The notes under the pieces are model-generated. The model searched no databases and was not told the DNA's origin. It worked only from the letters and a program-made list of their open reading frames with translations. From Eupeodes corollae (Eukaryota > Arthropoda > Insecta > Diptera > Syrphidae): a stretch of 64,000 bases of DNA. Shown piece by piece: positions 55,513 through 64,000 of this stretch (the first letter of the stretch is position 1; each line of letters begins with the position of its first letter). The stretch lies in contig NC_079149.1 of NCBI RefSeq assembly GCF_945859685.1, positions 76,499,073-76,563,072 of the forward strand, read 5' to 3'. The translations under genes were made by a program, and so were the position numbers.

Positions 55513-57015
55513 CAGCTATGGACAACTAATTAGAAACACAAATAAATTCACTTTTAAAGCAGTATCTGTATTTTTTTTTTTGATTTTTTTAAAAAAATAT
55601 TTTTATTTTTAAAATATATTTTTTAAACTTAAAACAATGTATCCCAAACGTGACATTTATTTCATATGGCAGTTTCTGCGTAAACACAGCGTTTATTGGT
55701 GGATAACTAATTAGAAACAAAGAGAAAAATCATATCTTATTATAAAATGTATAACTTTATAATATCATTTACCTTATATTTATCTTTAATACCTTGTTGC
55801 TAAACCTTTTTGCTTCAAAACTTCTCGACATCTTCGTTCCATTGATGAAATAAGCCGCCTGCACTGCTCTACGGGTATAGCCTTCCAAGCAGCTTATATA
55901 TTATCTTTAATACCTTCGAAAGAACAAAAGAACATTATTTTTGGAGTTATTTTTGAGAGCAACAGCTCTTTTAACATCTGCCCCAAGATACTCTATCGGA
56001 TGTAGATCTGCACTTGATGATGCCCATGCTAGAAGATTGGTCCCTGAAGAACTGTTTCGTATTTCCAGCAGTGTGCTTGGGGTCGTTGTCTTGCTGAAAC
56101 TTCCATATCACTTGCATGTTTTCATCGGCCCAATCCACTAATCGTTCCTTAAGAATGTCAATGTATTTAACGGTGATCGATTCGATGGATTGGGCCAACT
56201 CCACACCACGAGAAACAACCCCAAACGTTAAGCGAGCCGCCTCCATGCTTAATTATTTTCAAAACGTATTTAGGGTGGAACGCTGTTGCTTTTGGCCTTC
56301 TGACATTACGTGCACCATCTTGGCCGATCCTATTTATTTTAGTTTCGTCACTCCACACTATGTACTTCCATTCGTTTGTTGTGCAGTTGGCGTGTGATCT
56401 TGCTAACTCTATTCTAAGTCTACGTTACCTTGTGGTTACTAATGGTTTCTTCCGAGAAACACGACCATCCAACCCAACTTCCACCAATCTTCTTATGATT
56501 ATGCGTGGCCTTATCGGGACATCAAATGCAACCGAGAGTTGTCGTTGTATCTCTGTGGAGCTTATTTTTGGGTAATTTTTGGCCAGCCTACTAATTGCTC
56601 GATCTATTTGGCAGCTTGTCTTACGGGCCCGTTTTTTACGAGGTACATTTTCAGCAGTCCCGAAGTTTTGAAAATGCTTAATTGCATTGAAAACTTTCTT
56701 TACAGAACAGTTCATTTGATTGCAATTGCTCTATAGGACATTTTAAGCTTCCAAAGCTCAAGAATCACTTTCCTTGTGGGAGGATTACAACTCTTTACTT
56801 TTTCCCATTGTAATTACCTCGAAGATTTAAAAATTATTCTTTAAAAACGTTTGCAGACAATTCAGAATTTTCTACTTACCAATGAAAAATAAAAAGATTA
56901 TTTTTATTTCACCCAAATCAAATGCAATTTTACTGTTTATAAATAGGTGATTGAAACGAACACTTTTTACACTCTACTCTAGCAAGTAATGTTTCTAATT
57001 AGTTGTCCACGGCTG
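55513..57015 (-). mobile_element. Tc1-like DNA transposon, 1503 bp, both ends present
   Basis: Ends CAGCTATGGACAACTAATTA (55513) and, inverted, CAGCCGTGGACAACTAATTA (ending 57015) are flanked by TA on both sides (55511-55512 and 57016-57017). A further direct copy of the terminal motif, GGATAACTAATTAGAAAC, lies 180 bp inside the left end (55701-55718), as in IR/DR-type Tc1 elements; the matching inner copy on the right was not found. The transposase is on the minus strand. Confidence 0.9.
55860..56715 (-). pseudogene. Tc1-like transposase, frame-broken
   Basis: Reading order: MNCSVKKVFNAIKHFQNFGT, RKKRARKTSCQIDRAISRLA and SSTEIQRQL (paired helix-turn-helix DNA-binding region), WSDETKINRIGQDG (first Asp), KTIKHGGGSLNVWGCFSWCG-like block, FQQDNDPKHTA (second Asp), then in another frame HPIEYLGADVKRA, which holds the third acidic residue. 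At least two frameshifts separate the blocks. Inactive, but the catalytic triad residues are still readable. Confidence 0.85.
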
Positions 57016-57017
57016 TA

Positions 57018-60000
57018 TAGCTTTATAAAACTTCAACGAATATGGTCTATATCTTTATGGTTTATTGGAAATAATAGAACGCAGTTACTGGGTGTTACTC
57101 CAACTTTATTTTCTCCTTAGACATTTGTGATAAGTAGTGACTTTTTTGTCTGAATTGTAATTGTTTGATAAAACAGGTTGGAAGTGGATGGTGTGGAAAA
57201 GTTTAAATTTTTGAGTAACGTCTTTTTATTTAAACATATCCCATATTTTAAGTTACCATTCGTGTTTCCTGTTGTTTGTTGTGTTTTAAAATGAAAAGTT
57301 CAAGGGCAGTGCAATTCAATTACTATCTGAGTAGTATTGAACTTAGCGGTAAAAAAAAAAAAAAACAAAGTAAATAATAAATATTTACAAAATTAAGTTA
57401 CAGTCACTGCCGTTAATATCCACTTTTGATTTCACACGAAAAAAAGTGCAGTTCGCCCCGCACTCAGCTCTTTACTCGATTAGCTGGCTGAACTTATTCA
57501 GAGCTTGTGGAGCGTGCTCTGATGTGTCTGAGCAAAAAAAAAAACCCATGAGCTTGTTGAGAGTTAAGGGAAAGGTTTTTCTTGATGGATTTTGTTTTAA
57601 GTAATATGGTCGAGTTGTGTTGAACATATTCATAAATTTTGTTAAAGTCAAAGTGATTGGTTGGTAGATGTTTAGCGAGAATAATATTTAGGTTAGGTTA
57701 GGTTAGGTTGATGGGCTGGCGATTGGTGACAATAAGTATTTACGATGTTATTGCTTTCTACAACTGGAGTATTTTATTTTGTCAATAATAAAACAGTGGA
57801 TTGTTTTCTTTTTTTGTAATCAAAACAAATGTATGTTACTTTCAGTCAGTTAGAAGGTGCAGTTTTGTTGAGTTCATAAAATGTACATAAGTTTTTATTG
57901 TAAATTACAGAAAATTTGGACAAAATGCAATTCTCCACACTTTTCTGATCCACTGTATGAATATCCAATTTCAGCAAAATAAAAATAATTTGTTTCGTTT
58001 GTGTGATAAGGTTCTTAAATGTTTAATCTTTCAAATTTTGCAAAATAAAAAATCAAACAGTTGTTGATTTTCTCTGAACTCAGTGATAGCTAACAGCAGT
58101 GGTAATACAATAGGTTTTAGGGTTATCGCTTGTGCCTGTTCTTGAACTTGAAATGAAAATCACAACGCTCGGCGCGTTAAGTGAACCGATATAATTTACG
58201 TATATATTTATTTGTAAAGATAGCGGATATTCAAAAGTTATTAAGCTATTTTTAATTCATTGATACCAAAGCGATCAATTAAGGTTGCTGACCATGTTTG
58301 ACTTCGAGTGATAAACCTTACCTAACAGTAATTTAATGATGAATTTATAAAAATTGTTTTTTTTTTTTTGTAACTTCCAGCTAAAGAATAAAAGGATAAG
58401 TAGGTATAATTTCATTAAATTTACTAAGCTTGTCAAACATAGTCATCTGCAATTTAATCAGGCAGTGGTGCAATTCAATCAGGCAGTATTGTTTAGTGGA
58501 AAATTAATTAAAAAAGATATTTCTTTCCATTTTAACACAAACAAAATTATATTTTTAAAAAAAAATTATAGCTGTATGTGATATTAATAACAATAAAATG
58601 CATTTACAGCTGGAAAAATAATAATTAGAAACATATTATAGTTAGCATGTGATTAACACAAAGCAAATTTACCCGATTTTTCAAATTGAAACGTTTGTAT
58701 TTGGTCTGGTAACCCTTATTTGTAATCACAGCTGTACATCGCCTTTATTGTTAGATCCGATCCCAATATTTATACTTTGTATTCATCACTATATACCATT
58801 TTTTTGAGAGCAGGTTTTCCAAAGGTCCCCTAACAAACACGACGTTTAAGGTTTTTTGAAAAGTCTATAAAGTCCGTGCTGTTATTGCATGGCTTAAAAA
58901 TTTGTCGAATCCAATTACTCATAATGTTTTCAGACATTTACAACAAGTAAGGTTATCTTTGCTTTTTATAATGTTTCGGCGGGGGTTTTATTATGTAAAA
59001 TAGCAACAATTATTGTTAGGTCTTACATCCAAGACAATATTTCAACTTATTTTAAATAATCTATTATTGTATTCGATGGTATATTTTTACGTGATACAAA
59101 TCACCCTGTAACCTTCTAAGGTGTTTGCGGTTAATTTCAAAGAGAAGGGGTTGTGAATTCCGTGCTTTTCCATAATAAGAAATACATTTCATTCAAGAGC
59201 ATATTCTAGCTATGAGCGAAAGGAATTTATTGAAATATGACTTCTACATTAAGCTTTTTACCAAACCCATTTTTTATAGTTAGGTTGAAAACTTCTATAT
59301 AATATATGTATCAGCAATCATGCATGTTCATCAAACATTCGAATAGCAGCAGTACATAAGTATTAATCAGTATTTGTAATATTAATTGAATGCATTCACT
59401 AACCCATTGAATTGTCAAAACAAATTTTTGAAAATATCGTAAATTTCAACGATTAATACCTATCAATATGAGCGGTTGCGCGCCGAGGAATTTTTTGTAG
59501 AAAGTTAAATCCCACGTGAAATTGTCCTTGGCTTTTGTTTACTTTAAAACTAATATCAGCAAAAAAGGAAGAATTGTATGACAAACAAAACGTTTTAGTC
59601 ATCCGCTGGTAAGAGTTAGGTACAAACCACTTTTGAAGACCATTAAATTCTGAGAAAATCCCTTGAATGGGTAATATGCCCCTAAATCTTATGTTAAAAA
59701 TTGTATCAAAACGAATCAGCTGAGGGGTGAGGACAGGCAGACAGACACACGGATTTTATTTGTCTGTTCTGTTCTGTTCTTTAACCCTAATTTAAGTTAA
59801 ATTCTAAATTTATAAACATTTTTATAATAATTTTTCGTGATGTTAGTTATTAAAAAAAAGTTATTCCCCGATAAAAATGAAATAAATTCTTAAGTGAAGA
59901 TAGTTCCCTGAACTGTATCCGTCATTGCCTTTTTTATTTAAGTTGATTATTGATGTTAATTCATTTTCAAATTACATTTAAAGTTTGGAGCAGTGTGTTA

Positions 60001-60746
60001 AAAACGTGCTCTTGCCTCATATTCATATGCGGCTGTTACACTCAACTTAATGCTACTAAATATCCTAATAATAACAGAACGTGGTCCAAAAATAATAAAA
60101 TTGCAAATATAGACATTTCAACAAAGTTATGCAAACGTGCTATAGCTATTAAAAATACTCACTTTTACATCTATTTACTCTTTATTTATATTGACAAAGA
60201 AATTTGATGTAATATTGTTTTATTTGTCCCCGACAATTGGTTTTCGTGTTGACAAGTTCATGTTAAATTCAAATATAATAAATTTGCTTGACATCCATAA
60301 AAACCTAATTTTCTTAACTTCTAACCAGAGGAACCCGATATCACAAAAGTTTTAAAAAAGGGTTGAACAACCATATTTGTTCTTTGAAGTGGAAAAAAAA
60401 TTATTTTCTAGAAAGAACTTTAATTAACATCATTCTCTGTATCTAGATGTGTCTAAATACATACAATATACATACCTACATAAGGGTGGTTAATTGGCCT
60501 AAACTTGTTTTCAAAAGTAAACAAAAAACACTAATTTTTCTCCAGACTTTCAATAATTTGCTATATTTTTTTTGTATTATAATAAACAATTTTAAAAGGC
60601 TATAATAGTCCTTAGACAAGCTGCATTTGAAATAAGAGGTTTTTTGTATTTCTTTCGTTAAGATAACAAACAAAAATGCTCGCCTTCTTAGAACTTTGGC
60701 GTTGACTCCAATTAATTGTGTATGCTTTTAGACGTTACTGTATTAT
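57018..60746. other. Non-coding region, likely intronic
   Basis: No coding frame with recognisable domains is visible on either strand; open frames at 58354-58581 and 59950-60207 look accidental. It contains the TTAGG tract at 57688 and general AT-rich sequence. Confidence 0.3.
57688..57707. repeat. Four tandem TTAGG units
   Basis: Exactly four TTAGG pentamers in a row, followed by TTG. This is the ancestral insect telomere unit, which flies no longer use at chromosome ends. Confidence 0.7.
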
Positions 60747-61042
60747 CCGTGGCGTGATAGTTAGTGCGTTGGACTGTCATGTCAGAGGTCATGGATCAAA
60801 ACCCTGACTGTGCCATATAAAGTTTCTTTTTCACAGGTACTGCCTCTTGCAAAGAATTGACAGATCCTCGAAGAGTTGTTCTTTTCATAAGTGTATTCTT
60901 AAATTAGCCGTTCGGATCCGACTAAAAACTGTGGGTCCCTTCTATTCCTGAAAACATTGCTCGCACACAGGAACTGTTGAGAGTTGTAAATTACTAGGCC
61001 TTAGTTATAAACTGACTGTTGCAACCTAATTTACTTTATTCA
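60747..61042 (+). mobile_element. tRNA-derived SINE, copy 2, full length
   Basis: The tRNA-like head CCGTGGCGTGATAGTTAGTG, a decayed B box near 60800 (GGATCAAAACCC), ACTGCCTCTTGCAAAGAATT, and the tail CTGTTGAGAGTTGTAAATTA follow copy 1 throughout. A diverged target duplication is possible: GACGTTACTGTATTA before and GACTTTACTAATATA after the element. Confidence 0.85.
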
Positions 61043-62822
61043 GACTTTACTAATATAGTATACGTATGCAAATTAAATAATAGAAAGCAAATTATACACA
61101 GATCCATCTAATTTTTAGTTCTATACTTAAGAACTGAAGGTACAGATACAGAGTAATAAAATGAATACACTTTTTTTATAAATTCGCCTCACGAATGTCA
61201 CGGGATGTCTAGATTTCACATAATAACTTTAAAAGATAAATAGCTTAATACACAGCTTTATGTATTAAGTACAAATCTGGGGTGGAATCAGCTAAGGCGA
61301 TAGTTGATTCTTGATTGTATATTTGTTGATAGTCGTGCTGGAAATTTTCTTTCTACGTTTTTCTATAAACATGATAAGGAAACGAAAGCTTAAACGACAT
61401 CAACAACATTGAAGCCTTTTATTTTTCCAATTTGACAATTTTATAAAGATCACCCTAATTTTAATTTAATTTTGTTACTTGAAAAGAAGATATTTGTCGA
61501 ATAAAGTTGCATTTTTTCCGGTTAGATAAAGTGAAAGTTAATACAATTATTCCTACGTTTCGAATTTACGATAATTTTGCAAGTTTAATGTATCAAATAT
61601 ATTTTATGGAAAATGTATCTATTTTCTTATATTTACAAAAAAAGGGCCTGGTAGTCTTATTCGAATAACTTACTAGTTGAAAATTAAATATTTTATCATT
61701 ATACACTATTGATTAATACGAGCACCCTGATATTAACATCCCGTGTGTGTTTCTTTATAAAACGTATCATTCATAAGAGAGAATGCCAATGAATCACATA
61801 CGTAACATTAGCGGTTACAGTCAGTGTTATATTTTGTTTATTTATTTTCAAGAATTTATGGATCAAGTGTTTCATTTGCAATATGTTATTGTAGTCAGTA
61901 CCAGACCAAGAAAATCTTTGCGCCCGCGCTTTGTAGAATTCTTAAAAGAGTCTTACGTTTTGAAGCCCAACCAAAAATGCTAAATAAATGTTCCATATAC
62001 TTGATCTGTTCTGTTCTGTGTAAAAAATATAATTTTAAAGCATTTTCATCGCAAAAATAGGCAAAAAGCGAAACAATCGAACAAAAAAAGAATTCTTACT
62101 CTAATTTAACTTTATCGAACAAAATCAATAAATTATATTTCGGAGTTGTAAGAATTCAATTCGATTTATAATAATCGCTATGAGTCTCCTGTCCGTTTTT
62201 GGACATAGACTGTCCCTGTCTACAATAAATAAATGAATATTTTAACTTCAACAGTATTTCTCAGTTTTATACATGCATACATTTGTATATATTTATGGAT
62301 AGGGATTTGTGACTTTATTATGCCGGTATGCCTATGCCGGCTTGTTGGCAGTAGCATTGTTGCTTCAAATTGAATTGAGCTTCATTTAAAATTGAAATGA
62401 ATATACGAAACCAACAGTGAAGATCATCACTGTTTATTACTTGATAATGTCCCCTTTGTCAAGAGCTCTAGGCTTTAATTAAGTCTTCCGCTTCCAATCG
62501 TATACGAACCAAATAATAATACGTTAAAGATGTTTAATTTTTCTTTCTTTTGTTTATGAGCGTTTATTTTTAAATATTAAATAATATTGTAATTTGTAAG
62601 ATGTAAGTAAAAGCATTCAACCATTGACACCTTCAATTGTCATTATTACAACAGATGATAAATAAATATATTACTGGGACCTTTATATGTAGTAAGTGCT
62701 CATGCTGATTTGGATGAGATTGCTCGTTCTACAGTTCGTCCTAAATATGAATTTCTTTTAGGATCTTGAGATTTGTGTTTCGTATGTGATGGTATTTTAT
62801 ATAATATGGCCTGGTGACTGTT
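61043..62822. other. Non-coding region, likely intronic
   Basis: A TCTGGGGTGGAATCAGCTAA motif at about 61270 recurs near 9619 (TCTGGGGTGGAATCGGCTAA), pointing to a shared repeat that I could not bound. A segment ending in CTACAATAAATAAATGAA near 62220 looks like a retroposon 3' end. No gene is recognised. Confidence 0.3.
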
Positions 62823-64000
62823 ATTTTTTTTTTTTTTTTTTTTTTATAATTAGCAAACACTAAAAGTGTTTTTTATACCTTTAATATGCCAAAGACACAG
62901 TGTGAGCATTAGGAAAAGAGGGAAGGGTTGGATAGGAGGTGTCGGTGTACATTGGTTTTAAATTTCTGAACACTGCAATGACAGGGAAAGATAGAGCGTA
63001 GCAAGGCGTTCCACATTCGCGTAGTACGACTAAAAAAAGAATCTCTGTACTTCATAGTACGTCCGAAGTTAGGCTCAAGGGTAAACTGATGGGCATTCCT
63101 AGAAGCGCGAGTATTACGGTTAAATTGTTTAAGGGGAGGAATGCAACTGGCTATTTCACTAGAGCATAGTCCGTTAAAATAACGGTAAAAAAGGGTGAGG
63201 CAAGAAACCTTGCGTCGATGTTCGAGTGATGTAAACGAGTTGATGATGTTAATGTCACCAATCATTTTAAAAGCTCTTTTTTGAATACTGTCCAAGATGC
63301 TTAAATAAGTTACTGGAGCACCAGCCCAGAGATGAGAGTTATATTCAAGTTTCGGACGTATATAGGTTTTGTAGATTGTAGCCAGATCAGACGGAGAAAA
63401 AAATTTCTTGCAACGTCTCAAAAAACCTAGACATCTTGCGGCATTTTTGGCAACATCGCGTATGTGATCGCTCCACAATAGGTGGTTGCTGATGCACATT
63501 CCGAGGATGTCAAGATTTTCTGTTTCGTTGATGCAAGTGCCACTCATAGATAGTGGCAAAGACGGTTTATCTCGCTTTAACGATGCAAGACAGCATTGCG
63601 TTTTCGAAGCATTAAATTCCACACGATTTTTTATTCCCCATTGTACAATGCTGTGTAGGTCGGAATTTAATGAGCTAATCATATTTTGCCGTTGCAGTTC
63701 CACATCCGAAGAGGAGGGTTGTGAGTCTGGAAACGAATATGAAAAGCTAAGAGTGCTATCGTCAGCGAAACAATGTATTGGATTAGAAGTAGCAGACAGG
63801 AGATAATTTATAAAAATGAGGAAGAGGGTCGGAGACAAAACGGTGCCCTGGGGCACACCAGGGTTTATTTTATGAGTTTCAGACTTGAATCCGTCCAAAA
63901 CAACTTGTATTGAACGGTTCGAAAGAACATTTCTAATCCAACGAAGAAGAGATTCGTCGATACCGAAAGCACGCATTTTCGATAAGAGAACAAGATGCCA
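62823..64000 (-). mobile_element. CR1/Jockey-group LINE, copy 2, continuing beyond the window
   Basis: Poly-A (T on the plus strand, 62823-62846) marks the 3' end. The ORF2 frame 62909-63976 reads MRAFGIDESLLRWIRNVLSN, GVPQGTVLSPTLFLIFINYL (motif B), CFADDSTLSFSYSF (motif C), NASKTQCCLASLKRD, LDILGMCISNHLLW, YKTYIRPKLEYNSHLWAG and ends VHRHLLSNPSLFS. It has no stop across this part and carries the 84 residues missing from copy 1 at 7499-8608. The rest of ORF2, including motif A and the endonuclease, lies to the right of 64000. Confidence 0.88.

Noticed and set aside
55941..56736. Plus-strand open frames over the second Tc1 element
   Set aside because: They are antisense shadows of the minus-strand Tc1 transposase.
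1..64000. CRISPR arrays, operons, riboswitches or bacterial elements
   Set aside because: Looked for and not seen; the genes have spliceosomal introns and the repeats are dispersed transposons, not regularly spaced arrays.

Overview
The window is AT-rich nuclear DNA from an insect, most likely a fly (Brachycera). The support is the set of fly-like gene orthologues, very short introns in some genes (61 and 88 bp), and a dense load of insect-type transposons. There is no bacterial gene organisation, CRISPR array or rRNA. Four protein genes can be identified confidently to family or orthologue and fully modelled or nearly so: mago nashi (5872-6376, +), Sdhaf2 (21960-22632, +), Mlh1 (22692-29629, -) and a trithorax-related (trr/KMT2C-D type) histone methyltransferase (36353-46859, +). 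A first coding exon of a TMTC O-mannosyltransferase (2216-3188, -) runs off the left side. A first coding exon of an unrecognised secreted or membrane protein (51405-51924, +) probably runs off the right side.

Layout. 0-7 kb: tail of an RNase H-bearing LINE, TMTC exon 1, a long AT-rich intergenic stretch, mago. 7-21 kb: a transposon-rich block with a CR1/Jockey-group LINE, a Jockey LINE, Harbinger and mariner relics, and a LINE with a 902-codon open frame sitting inside a tRNA-derived SINE. 22-30 kb: Sdhaf2 and Mlh1 tail to tail, 59 bp between their stop codons; the Mlh1 introns hold a Tc1 element, a Tc1 relic, three LINE relics and a tandem duplication that copies an exon end with its splice donor. 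30-36 kb: a Harbinger-type MITE, a deleted Harbinger transposon nested in another repeat, and a frame-broken open region of unknown identity. 36-47 kb: trr in eight coding exons. 47-51 kb: a MITE family with 33-bp inverted ends and 8-bp target duplications beside a THAP-domain fragment, suggesting P-element relatives. 51-64 kb: the secreted-protein exon followed by repeats (SINE, LOA-like LINE relic, Tc1 element, second SINE, second CR1/Jockey LINE), probably a long first intron.

The host genes are ordinary housekeeping or chromatin genes and do not form a pathway. I did not find a convincing new biological system. The most informative observations are about transposon history: a LINE insertion that looks inverted at its 5' part by twin priming, a 36-bp perfect palindrome flanked by an 8-bp duplication with the matching empty site elsewhere in the window, the P-like MITE/THAP group, and the duplicated Mlh1 splice donor. 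All coordinates of exons come from reading splice sites and frame by eye; family names come from recognised motifs, not from searches.
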